Shown here in pieces: positions 1 through 6,561 of a stretch of 64,000 nucleotides of DNA. Origin of the DNA: JAXMCK01 sp046349395 (GTDB lineage Bacteria; Pseudomonadota; Alphaproteobacteria; Geminicoccales; Geminicoccaceae); NCBI GenBank assembly GCA_046349395.1, contig JAXMCK010000005.1, positions 620,001-684,000 on the forward strand. The letters are read 5' to 3'. Under the pieces are notes generated by a model. It was not told the DNA's origin and made no database searches. It was given only the letters and a program-made list of their open reading frames with translations. Each line of letters begins with the position of its first letter. The first letter of the stretch is position 1. Both the position numbers and the translations under genes were made by a program.

Positions 1-110
1 ATCACGTCGCCAACGCTCGTCCCCTCGACCCCGCGCTCCCGGAAAAGACGTGACGCCTTCTCGATAATCTCTTGATGGGTCTGGGCTTTTGCCTCGCGCG
101 ACTGGCGCAT
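1..110 (-). CDS. TetR-family transcriptional regulator, N-terminal part (runs off the window)
   Basis: Reading leftward from an ATG at 108-110 gives MRQSREAKAQTHQEIIEKAS and continues RLFRERGVEGTSVGDV. This is the standard opening of a TetR repressor: a basic N-terminus, then helix 1 with the A-x-x-L-F-x-E-x-G pattern before the helix-turn-helix. Only about 36 codons are inside the window, so the ligand domain cannot be seen. It is divergent from the NmrA-GST-methyltransferase genes, and a 20-bp palindrome lies between them. That arrangement suggests it represses them in response to an electrophile or similar inducer, which is inference from context. Confidence 0.85.
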   Translation of the reverse strand, partial: MRQSREAKAQTHQEIIEKASRLFRERGVEGTSVGDV

Positions 111-140
111 CAAAAAATCTCCCGATCGGCCTTGCCCGTT

Positions 141-160
141 TAGATGAGGCGTGTCATCTA
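141..160. promoter_or_regulatory. Palindromic operator, probable TetR binding site
   Basis: TAGATGA, six spacer bases (ggcgtg) and TCATCTA form a perfect inverted repeat with 7-bp arms. It lies 31 bp in front of the tetR start and 45 bp before the first rightward start codon. Size and position match operators of TetR-family repressors that control themselves and a divergent operon. Binding is inferred from position only. Confidence 0.6.
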
Positions 161-204
161 TTCAACAAGATGATGCTCGTACTCTAAACGCCAGGGAGTT
201 CGCT

Positions 205-303
205 ATGGCCACCCCCGCACCCGACGACCGGCGCGGCTTGTCCGCCAAGAGGCGCAACATCGTCGGTCTCGACGCCGCTGCCGATGCGGCGGAGGGCAAC
301 TGA
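205..303 (+). CDS. Possible 32-residue leader ORF ahead of the NmrA gene
   Basis: ATG at 205 opens a 32-codon frame ending in TGA at 301-303, three bases before the NmrA ATG. AGGGAG lies 7 to 9 bases before the ATG. The peptide begins MATPAPDDRRGLSAKRRN and is hydrophilic, with no signal sequence and no family I recognise. It may be a real short protein translationally coupled to the next gene, or a remnant of a lost gene. The good ribosome site and tight coupling are the only support. Confidence 0.3.
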   Translation: MATPAPDDRRGLSAKRRNIVGLDAAADAAEGN

Positions 304-306
304 GCC

Positions 307-1383
307 ATGGCCAAGCCGCTCATTCTCGTCATGGGCGCAACGGGCAGTGTCGGCGTGCCCCTCGTCACGGAGCTTGTCACCAAGGGGCAGACTGTGCGCG
401 CGTTCGTTCGCCAGCGCGATGCACGTAGCGAAGCTCTGGAAAAGATCGGCGCGCAGATCGCTGTCGGCGACCTCTACGACTCCGATCAGCTCTACGATGC
501 GCTGCGCGGCGTGCGGCGAGCCTTTTACTTGTCACCGGTGCGTCCGTACATGATCCAGAGTGCAGTCGCCTTTGCGGTCGCCGCCCGCGACGCGAGGCTC
601 GAGCATCTGGTCGGCATGAGCCAATGGACCTCGCACCGGGCCCATCCGGCGAACATGACGCGGCAGACCTGGCTCGCAGACGAACTGTTCGGGATGATTC
701 CCGGGGTCGCACACACGGTGTTCAATCCCGGCATGTTCGCGCACAACTTCCTGCGCACCATGGATCTGCCCGCACTGCTCGGCCTTTTTCCGGTCCTGTC
801 GGGCAAAGGTAAGGCAGCACCGGTCTCCAACGAGGACATGGCACGCACCGCGGCTGCGATCCTGATCGAGGGACCGCAGCGCCACGCGAGCAAGAGCTAT
901 CGGCCTACGGGCCCGCAACTGCTCGACGGGCGCGAGATGGCGGCGATCGTCGCCAGGGTGGTGGGGCACCGCGTGCTGCCGATCGACCTGCCGATCTGGC
1001 TGCTCGGCAAGGTCGCCCGGCAGCGGGGGATCGACCCGTACGAGATCACCAGCCTGCGCCATTACATGCAGGACATGCGCAAGGGCACCTTCGCCTTCGA
1101 GGGCGGCGTGACCGATGTCGTGCGCGAGTTGACGGGAACTCCCGCCGAAAGCTTCGAGACGACGGCGCGGCGCTACGCGGCACTCCCGTTCGCGCGACGG
1201 ACGCTCGCCAACCGGCTGAAAGCGCTCCTCAGCTTCAACATCACGCCCTTCTGTCCCGGATACGACTTCGACGCTTGGGACCGGAAGATGGCGATCCCCG
1301 CCGCACCCCATCCGAACCTGTCGATCGACGACGAGCGGTGGCGGCGCACCCACCATGCGCAAATGGTCGGGTTGCCGGCCTGA
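307..1383 (+). CDS. NmrA-family NAD(P)-binding protein (SDR-a type)
   Basis: A 358-residue protein that starts MAKPLILVMGATGSVGVPLV. The GATGxxG glycine motif at residues 10-16 is the dinucleotide-binding loop of atypical short-chain dehydrogenases of the NmrA/HSCARG type. The Rossmann part fills roughly residues 1-230. These proteins often lack the YxxxK catalytic pair and act as redox sensors or quinone/NADPH-dependent reductases. It is first of three genes running the same way, with a GST 29 bp downstream, which suggests protection against electrophiles or quinones under the divergent TetR regulator. The substrate is unknown. The C-terminal 100 residues are longer than in typical NmrA proteins. 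Confidence 0.8.
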   Translation: MAKPLILVMGATGSVGVPLVTELVTKGQTVRAFVRQRDARSEALEKIGAQIAVGDLYDSDQLYDALRGVRRAFYLSPVRPYMIQSAVAFAVAARDARLEHLVGMSQWTSHRAHPANMTRQTWLADELFGMIPGVAHTVFNPGMFAHNFLRTMDLPALLGLFPVLSGKGKAAPVSNEDMARTAAAILIEGPQRHASKSYRPTGPQLLDGREMAAIVARVVGHRVLPIDLPIWLLGKVARQRGIDPYEITSLRHYMQDMRKGTFAFEGGVTDVVRELTGTPAESFETTARRYAALPFARRTLANRLKALLSFNITPFCPGYDFDAWDRKMAIPAAPHPNLSIDDERWRRTHHAQMVGLPA

Positions 1384-1412
1384 GTACCCCCAACAGTCGA
1401 ATGGACTTATCG

Positions 1413-2057
1413 ATGAAGCTTTACAGCGTCCCTCTGTCCCCATTCGCTGCGCGAGTACGGCTCGCCATCTATCGCAAGGGTCTCGACATCGAGATCGTAC
1501 CGCCACCCGCGGAGGGCCTGAAGTCCGCGGCCTATCTGGCCATCAATCCGCTCGGACAGATCCCGGCCCTGGCACTCGATTCGGGCACCGTCCTCGGCGA
1601 ATCCGCGGTCATCCTGGAATATCTCGAGGATGCATTCCCGACGCCGTCGCTACGGCCGGACAGCATCGAGGATCTGGCCCGTGCGCGCCTCTTCCTGCGC
1701 ATTCCCGACATTCAGTTCCTGAACGCACCGCGGATCCTCCTCGGCATGCGCAGGCCCGAGGACCGCAACCACGAACTGATTGGCCCGGCGTTCGAGAACC
1801 TGCAGCGCGGCCTCGACAATATCCAGCATGCGCTCGACCACGATGCAGGCCCCTGGGCGATCGGCGGCAGGGTCTCGATCGCCGATTGCGGACTCGTGCC
1901 CGTGCTGAATGCGGTATCGCTCATCGCGATGGTGTATCAGCGTCCGGACCTATTCGAAGACCGTCCGAAGCTCGACCGTTACTGGCAGACGGCGCGGGCC
2001 GACCCGATCAACGCGCGTGTCATCGAGGAACAACTCGCCGCCGTGCCCAAAATCTAG
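1413..2057 (+). CDS. Glutathione S-transferase family protein
   Basis: A 214-residue cytosolic GST. The N-terminal thioredoxin-like domain begins MKLYSVPLSPFAARVRLAI, with the usual SPF active-site region. It contains the cis-proline loop QIPAL and the ESAVILEYL glutathione-binding turn near residues 50-70. An all-helical C-terminal domain with the ISIADC-like N-capping box (VSIADCGLVP) follows. GSTs conjugate glutathione to electrophiles or isomerise and dehalogenate small molecules. An ATG at 1401 is in frame and would add four residues; 1413 matches the family start better. It lies between an NmrA reductase and a membrane methyltransferase, consistent with a detoxification operon. Confidence 0.85.
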   Translation: MKLYSVPLSPFAARVRLAIYRKGLDIEIVPPPAEGLKSAAYLAINPLGQIPALALDSGTVLGESAVILEYLEDAFPTPSLRPDSIEDLARARLFLRIPDIQFLNAPRILLGMRRPEDRNHELIGPAFENLQRGLDNIQHALDHDAGPWAIGGRVSIADCGLVPVLNAVSLIAMVYQRPDLFEDRPKLDRYWQTARADPINARVIEEQLAAVPKI

Positions 2058-2076
2058 CTGATCGGGGAAACCGAAG

Positions 2077-2664
2077 ATGGCGAACGGACTGGAAAATCTC
2101 ATCCTTCCCCCGTTCGTCGCGCTGGCCATCGGTGCGGCGATGGGAGCTTCTGCCTGGCTGATGCCGGCCGCCGACCTGCCTCAGGGCGTACGCTATGGCG
2201 TGGTCGGGGCGCTGTTTGTGCTCAGCGGCCTGTTCGGTGCCCCCGCCATTGCCGCCTTCGCGCGGGCCGGGACGACCATCAACCCCGTGCGGATCGCGAA
2301 TGCGTCGGCCCTGGTCACCGGCGGCATCTACAGCGTGTCGCGCAACCCGATGTATGTCGGCCTGACCGGCTTGTTGCTCGCTCTCGCGGTGGCCCTGGCA
2401 CGGCCCTGGCTGCTGCTCGGCCCGCTGTTCTTCGTCCTGTTCGTCACCCGCTTCCAGATCATCCCCGAAGAGCGCGCGATGCAGGCCAAGTTCGGTGAGG
2501 CCTCTACCGCCTATCGTCGCCGGGTCCGCCGGTGGCTGTGCCGGCATAAGCTCCGACTTATACGCCTTCCGTCGTACCTGGGCCGTGTCGCCAACTGCAT
2601 CGTCAACAAGGTGCGGGCATCAACCGGGTCGTGTACTACTTCACGAGCAAGCTGCCAGGGATGA
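2077..2664 (+). CDS. Isoprenylcysteine carboxyl methyltransferase-like membrane protein with an aberrant C-terminus
   Basis: A 195-residue integral membrane protein with four or five hydrophobic helices. The ICMT-family signature spans about residues 80-155: SRNPMYVG, then a long hydrophobic stretch, then IIPEERAM and FGEASTAYRRRVRRWL. Family members bind S-adenosylmethionine through this C-terminal region and normally end within a few residues of the R-R-W motif. Here the frame runs on for about 45 residues of unrelated, Cys- and Arg-rich sequence. The 3' end therefore appears to have been joined to other DNA; the core fold looks intact. It lies 19 bp after the GST stop, probably in the same transcript. 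Substrate unknown. Confidence 0.7.
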   Translation: MANGLENLILPPFVALAIGAAMGASAWLMPAADLPQGVRYGVVGALFVLSGLFGAPAIAAFARAGTTINPVRIANASALVTGGIYSVSRNPMYVGLTGLLLALAVALARPWLLLGPLFFVLFVTRFQIIPEERAMQAKFGEASTAYRRRVRRWLCRHKLRLIRLPSYLGRVANCIVNKVRASTGSCTTSRASCQG

Positions 2665-2679
2665 CCGAGTGGGAGTGAG
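2570..2679 (+). pseudogene. C-terminal remnant of an unidentified gene
   Basis: Two adjoining frames read like one protein end. YLGRVANCIVNKV is followed, after a one-base shift near 2610, by AGINRVVYYFTSKLPGMTEWE and a stop at 2677-2679. The composition and the clean C-terminus look protein-like, unlike the overlapping tail of the methyltransferase frame. I read this as the last 35 or so codons of a lost gene, joined to the methyltransferase gene by a deletion. I cannot name the family. Confidence 0.35.
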
Positions 2680-2799
2680 TAGGCCTGCTGAGGGCCTGCT
2701 GAGAATTACTGCCCAATACTTTTTTTGTCGACATATGATGCAAAGAGCACTATTCAGAAGCTTAGTGACGCGTCATTGTCAAAGATGCTTAAGTTCTAA

Positions 2800-2818
2800 T
2801 AAAGCAATTATTGCTTTA
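2800..2818. terminator. Weak AT-rich inverted repeat at the gene end
   Basis: Nine-base arms TAAAGCAAT and ATTGCTTTA around one T form a perfect hairpin that includes the TAA stop of the leftward secreted-protein gene. The stem is A+T-rich and no clear U-tract follows, so termination is only possible. Confidence 0.3.
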
Positions 2819-3509
2819 CAATGCTAAACCCACATTTCACGTTTTTACTGTTGTACCAAATGAAAGTAACAGTGTTGCCATTTGTACTTGACGATATTGT
2901 ATAGTATGGACTTTCTTCAATTGATCTTACTCCGCATCCCGCAATATCAACAGGCGAGCCTGAGGCCGTCGTCACTATACCCCACGTCTTAGTATTTACT
3001 TCTGGCAGCATGTCTATAGAGGCATACTTCAAAGCCGAATAGAATGGATGATCAGGCGATACAGGTCCTGTAGCAGCGGCTATTTCGAGTCGGTTGGTAT
3101 TTAGTGCACAACGAAGATTACTTTGCACCCGTCCATTTGTCAGATTCATGTTGGTGACAATGCATGTTGTACCGTCGGTTGCCTTGTAAGTTCCGGGTGG
3201 GATGACCAACGTAGTCACATTGGGAGAGAATGTGCTTACAACGGTTGCACTAGAGCCAAGCGTACCGTTGGTGTTGACCGTCAGGGTCACCGTAACGTCG
3301 TAATACTTGGCCTTGCCGGTGCTGTCGAGAACAGGCACCCGGAACGAGCGGATCTTGTTGTCGAGAGCGTAGGTGGCACTCTTCTCCAGCATGGCCTTCT
3401 GCTGCGCCTGCGCCGCACCGGGCAGGAGCAGGGCGAGGGCCGCGACAGCCACGAGGCTGTGCGCCGAGAAGGCACGGGCAAAGGATCTACTTACCTTCGA
3501 TGCGTCCAT
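2808..3509 (-). CDS. Secreted protein of unknown function, AT-rich 3' half
   Basis: A 233-residue protein starting at ATG 3509, with AGGA about ten bases upstream. Residues 1-38 are a Sec signal peptide: a basic start, a VAVAALALLLPG core and an AQAQQ cleavage region. The mature part is Thr/Ser/Asn-rich and beta-like. Three cysteines lie in TTCIV, LRCAL and AGCGV and a fourth in VKCGF. No family recognised. Codon use changes along the gene: the first 110 codons are G+C-rich like the neighbours, while the rest, with the downstream spacer to 2690, is markedly A+T-rich with TTA, AAT and ATA codons. That suggests a horizontally acquired or chimeric gene. A TAAAGCAAT-t-ATTGCTTTA inverted repeat overlaps the stop. 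Confidence 0.7.
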   Translation of the reverse strand: MDASKVSRSFARAFSAHSLVAVAALALLLPGAAQAQQKAMLEKSATYALDNKIRSFRVPVLDSTGKAKYYDVTVTLTVNTNGTLGSSATVVSTFSPNVTTLVIPPGTYKATDGTTCIVTNMNLTNGRVQSNLRCALNTNRLEIAAATGPVSPDHPFYSALKYASIDMLPEVNTKTWGIVTTASGSPVDIAGCGVRSIEESPYYTISSSTNGNTVTFIWYNSKNVKCGFSIVKQ

Positions 3510-3731
3510 GAAGATGTCCTCCAGTTCAGAATCCTCCCATGGGTGGTGCATGAACGGAGAACCGTTTGTGAGTTTTCTCACAAAATGCCCGATCGCATGG
3601 GCAGGCGCTTCAAGGCACGACGCTCGATGATCAACCGGACCGAAGCCCCTTCTTGTGCAGTCCCATTGACACTTCGGGGGTCGAGAGACAGCGTTTCGCC
3701 AGCGACACGAACCGGGGGGAATGTCGTTGCC

Positions 3732-4781
3732 ATGAAAACGCGCATCGGTCTGACAGCACTTCTTGCAGCGTCCCTGCTGACTCCGTCCGTGTCCGACGCC
3801 TGCAGCCGTGCGGTCTATTTCGGCCTCGACGGGCAGACCGTCACCGGGCGGACCATGGACTGGTTCGTCTCGGACATGGACACCAACCTCTGGGTCTACC
3901 CGCGCGGGCTGGAGCGGAACAGCAACACCACCGCACCCTTCACCTGGACGAGCAAATACGGCAGCGTCGTGACGACGATCTACGAAGGTGCCGCGGCCGA
4001 CGGCATGAATGAGCAGGGCCTCGTCGCCAACCTGCTCTACCTCGCCGAATCCAAGTACGAGCCGGCGCGGCCCGACGACAAGCGCCCGACTTTGGCCAAT
4101 TCGGCGTGGGTGCAGTACGTGCTCGACAACTATGCCACGACCGCCGAGGCGGTCGAGGGACTGCAGAAGCAAGACTTCCGCCTCGTGCCCATCGAGGCGC
4201 CGACGGGCGAGCCCGGCACCGTGCACCTGTCCGTTTCCGACGCTTCCGGCGACTCCGCCATCTTCGAATACATCGACGGCAAGCTAACGATCCACCACGG
4301 TAAGCAATATCAGGTGATGACCAACTCACCGACCTACGATCAGCAGTTGAGCCTCGCCGCCTACTGGAAGCAGATCGGCGGTTCGGTGATGCTGCCGGGA
4401 ACCAACCGTGCGGCCGATCGCTTCGCGCGCCTCTCCTACTACGTGAACGAAGCCAAGCAGTCGGCCGACCCGCGCGAGGCGGTGGCGACGGTCTTCAGCA
4501 TCATGCGCAACGTCAGCGTGCCGATCGGGATCAAGATACCGGGATCGCCCAACATCGCCGACACGCTGTGGCTGACGGTAGCCGACCAGAAGAACAAGGT
4601 CTATTTCTACCAGAGCACCAACAGCCCCAGCATCGTCTGGGTCGACCTGAAGAAGCTCGATCTCGCGGCGGGCTCGGGCGCCCGCAGGCTGCAGCTCGAC
4701 GGCAACCCGGACGTCGCCGGCAACCAGACCACCAACTTCGAGCCGGCCGACGTCTTCAAGTTCATCGTGCCCCACGACTAG
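3732..4781 (+). CDS. Choloylglycine hydrolase / penicillin V acylase family (linear amide C-N hydrolase), exported
   Basis: A 349-residue Ntn-hydrolase. Residues 1-23 form a signal peptide (MKTRIGLTALLAASLLTPSV), and the mature chain begins SDACSRAVYFG. This exposes Cys24, the expected N-terminal nucleophile of the Cys-type Ntn hydrolases. Other family hallmarks are GRTMDWF (residues 37-43), the GMNEQGL oxyanion-loop segment and the TNSPTYDQQL segment with the conserved Asn-Ser-Pro. Family members hydrolyse bile-salt, penicillin V or acyl-homoserine-lactone amides. An environmental periplasmic member more often acts on N-acyl signals or lipoamides, but no substrate can be assigned here. It is convergent with the broken vapC. 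Confidence 0.85.
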   Translation: MKTRIGLTALLAASLLTPSVSDACSRAVYFGLDGQTVTGRTMDWFVSDMDTNLWVYPRGLERNSNTTAPFTWTSKYGSVVTTIYEGAAADGMNEQGLVANLLYLAESKYEPARPDDKRPTLANSAWVQYVLDNYATTAEAVEGLQKQDFRLVPIEAPTGEPGTVHLSVSDASGDSAIFEYIDGKLTIHHGKQYQVMTNSPTYDQQLSLAAYWKQIGGSVMLPGTNRAADRFARLSYYVNEAKQSADPREAVATVFSIMRNVSVPIGIKIPGSPNIADTLWLTVADQKNKVYFYQSTNSPSIVWVDLKKLDLAAGSGARRLQLDGNPDVAGNQTTNFEPADVFKFIVPHD

Positions 4782-4819
4782 GCGGCCGTCGCGCACGGAA
4801 GGCGGAACGGATACTCGGC

Positions 4820-5257
4820 CTATGGATCGGCGGCCGTGATCTGCCCGGTCCAAGGATCGATCACCCTCAGACCCGCAGCCGCGAACGCGCTCCTGTCGCG
4901 CGACGCCACGGCGAACCCGTGCGCGTCGGCGATCGCGGCGATGTATCCGACGGGCGTCGGGAAGCCCTTTCCTGCCCGGCGTGCCCTGACGGCGAGATCG
5001 GCATAGCGCTGCGCCGCAGGGGGATCGAAGTTCAGGACGCGTCCGCCGAATTAGTCAAGCAAGGCGCCGATCCGCGCTGCCAGCATGTCCTTCCGCTTGC
5101 CGTCCGGCAGGGCGCCGATGCCGAAAAGAAGCTCGGCCACGGTGATGCTGGATAAGAACAACGTCTCGGCCGCCTGCGCGTCGAGCCACGCGAGGACCGC
5201 TGGCGTGGGCTCGGGCTTGATCGCCTCGGAGACGACATTGGTGTCGAGCAGGATCAC
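4820..5257 (-). pseudogene. vapC-type PIN toxin broken by an in-frame stop
   Basis: Starting at ATG 5257 the protein opens MILLDTNVVSEAIKPEPTPA, a FitB/VapC PIN domain with Asp5 and the E in TVAELLFG. An in-frame TAA at 5051-5053 stops it after 68 codons. The same frame then continues with recognisable PIN sequence (FGGRVLNFDPPAAQRYADLA, then GYIAAIADAHGFAVASRD) to TAG at 4820-4822, giving the usual length of about 145 codons. The acidic residue normally before the (D)xxIAAIA helix is also lost, since the sequence reads TPVGYIAAIA. Nuclease activity should be gone. The toxin start overlaps the antitoxin stop by 4 bp. Confidence 0.85.
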
Positions 5258-5508
5258 TCGAGACGCATCGGCTCGGCGGGGCGCCTGTCGCGGACCTGTT
5301 CGAGAGCTTCGATATCTTCATTGGTGAGACCGAACTTCCGGCTCACTTCCGCCAACGCCGTACCGAGCCGCAGCCGGCCCTCGGGGCGCACGGCCGCCGC
5401 CAGAGTGGCGCGCATCTCCGCCTCGACACTCCGATTGTGCTGCGCCGCGCGGACCTTCAGCGCGCGATGCACCTCCTCGGGAAAGTTGCGGATGGTAACG
5501 GCGGCCAT
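5254..5508 (-). CDS. FitA/VapB-like ribbon-helix-helix antitoxin
   Basis: An 84-residue protein starting MAAVTIRNFPEEVHRALKVR, the ribbon-helix-helix DNA-binding arm of FitA-type antitoxins. The second helix is RSVEAEMRATLAAAV. The C-terminal half would wrap the PIN toxin. GGAGGA lies about ten bases upstream. It overlaps the toxin gene by 4 bp, as usual in these operons. The reading frame is intact although its toxin partner is dead, so it may survive only as an orphan DNA-binding protein or cross-neutraliser. Confidence 0.85.
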   Translation of the reverse strand: MAAVTIRNFPEEVHRALKVRAAQHNRSVEAEMRATLAAAVRPEGRLRLGTALAEVSRKFGLTNEDIEALEQVRDRRPAEPMRLE

Positions 5509-5618
5509 GATGGCGTCCTCCGGCCTACGACTGCGATGCCATCAAGATGGATGAGATGATAGCTCGATCCGAAATAGTGACACGCTTGATCTCCGCCCAC
5601 ATTTTCCAGATGCCGAAT

Positions 5619-6032
5619 TCAGGCTCGAATCCTAAATGGATCCAGCGTGTCGACCCCAAACCTCGCGAAGTCCCGCACGTTGCGCGTGACGACGGTGAGC
5701 CCGTGCACCAGAGCGGTGGCGGCGATGAGGCCGTCCTCGATCAGGTCGGCCGGCTGCCGGTGCATCAGCTTCGCCCAGCAGCGGAAGACGGCAGCATCCG
5801 CGGGCAGGATGTTCCAACTCGCTGCGACCTGTTCCAGCCAGCTCTCCAGAGCTTCCGCCCTGGCGCTGTCCTGCTCGCGCGTGATCTCGATCCCGGCCTG
5901 GATCTCGCCCAGCGTGACGGCCGCCAGAAACAGGTCGGCATCGGTCACGCCGCCGATCCAGGCGAGCACCGCACCGTGCGGCTTGGGACGGCGCAGCTCC
6001 GACACCACGTTCGTGTCCACGAGAAAGGGCAA
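5619..6032 (-). CDS. VapC-family PIN-domain toxin (TTG start)
   Basis: A 137-residue PIN ribonuclease. From TTG at 6032 it reads (M)PFLVDTNVVSELRRPKPHGA, with Asp5 in the first strand. It also has the Glu in TLGEIQAG, the pair in DLIEDGLIAATA and the Asp in VTRNVRDFARFG, so the metal-binding acidic set is complete. TTG is chosen because it follows the antitoxin stop by two bases and is the only start before the conserved LVDTN. VapC toxins cleave RNA, often tRNA or rRNA. It forms a pair with the Phd-type antitoxin upstream; a PIN toxin with a Phd/YefM-fold antitoxin is a known combination. Confidence 0.85.
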   Translation of the reverse strand: MPFLVDTNVVSELRRPKPHGAVLAWIGGVTDADLFLAAVTLGEIQAGIEITREQDSARAEALESWLEQVAASWNILPADAAVFRCWAKLMHRQPADLIEDGLIAATALVHGLTVVTRNVRDFARFGVDTLDPFRIRA

Positions 6033-6034
6033 GG

Positions 6035-6313
6035 CTAGAGCCCCGCAGGATCGCGCCGCCGCAGCTTGCCGCGGGGCGGCACCGGCAGCTCGGCTCGGGG
6101 CGGCACCGGCAGCTCGGCTCGGGGCGACCCGGCCAGCAGAAGCTCCTTCAGACTCGGACGCGCCGCCTGCTGCAACCGGCGCCACTCGGCAACGGGAACG
6201 AGGACGGCAGCCTCCGCACCGCGCTTCGTGACGATCTGCGGTCCCTCGCGGAGACACGCCGTCAGCAACTCGCTGAAGCGCGCCTTCGCATCCTGCACCG
6301 GCCAGCTTGGCAT
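6035..6313 (-). CDS. Phd/YefM-family antitoxin with a tandem C-terminal repeat
   Basis: A 92-residue antitoxin starting MPSWPVQDAKARFSELLTAC, the standard Phd/YefM N-terminal dimer fold, followed by GPQIVTKRGAEAAVLVPVAEW. Start ATG 6313 fits the family; an in-frame GTG nine bases earlier is less likely. The toxin-binding tail is unusual: an exact 24-bp duplication at 6073-6120 gives two copies of the octapeptide PRAELPVP. An inverted-repeat operator lies just upstream of the start. It precedes the PIN toxin by two bases. Confidence 0.85.
   Translation of the reverse strand: MPSWPVQDAKARFSELLTACLREGPQIVTKRGAEAAVLVPVAEWRRLQQAARPSLKELLLAGSPRAELPVPPRAELPVPPRGKLRRRDPAGL
6073..6120. repeat. Perfect 24-bp tandem duplication inside the phd antitoxin gene
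   Basis: Two identical 24-bp units occupy 6073-6096 and 6097-6120, and a partial third (ggggcgacc) follows. The unit length keeps the frame and duplicates PRAELPVP in the antitoxin tail. Replication slippage could expand or contract it. Confidence 0.9.
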
Positions 6314-6335
6314 GCGCCTCACTCTACCCCAATAG

Positions 6336-6355
6336 GACTAGTCAGAAGTCTAGTC
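6336..6355. promoter_or_regulatory. Inverted repeat upstream of phd-PIN, probable autoregulatory operator
   Basis: GACTAG, eight bases (tcagaagt) and CTAGTC form a perfect 6-bp-arm palindrome 23 bp upstream of the antitoxin start. Phd-type antitoxins bind such palindromes to repress their own operon. No other gene starts nearby on this side. Confidence 0.55.
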
Positions 6356-6561
6356 TGTTGCCTGCGTAGATGCAACTTGGAGCGCGATGTCTACGCCGCA
6401 AGCCACAGGTTCACCCGCCATCCGCGGTGGCGAGCACCCTCTGACGCTGCCAACCGCCCGGTAACAAGTTCGCGCCAAACCTTCCTTTCGTTATCAACCG
6501 CACGTGGCACTCGCTATACCTGCTTCGGCCACTCGGCAGGCACAGGACTGGGGGAAGGACG

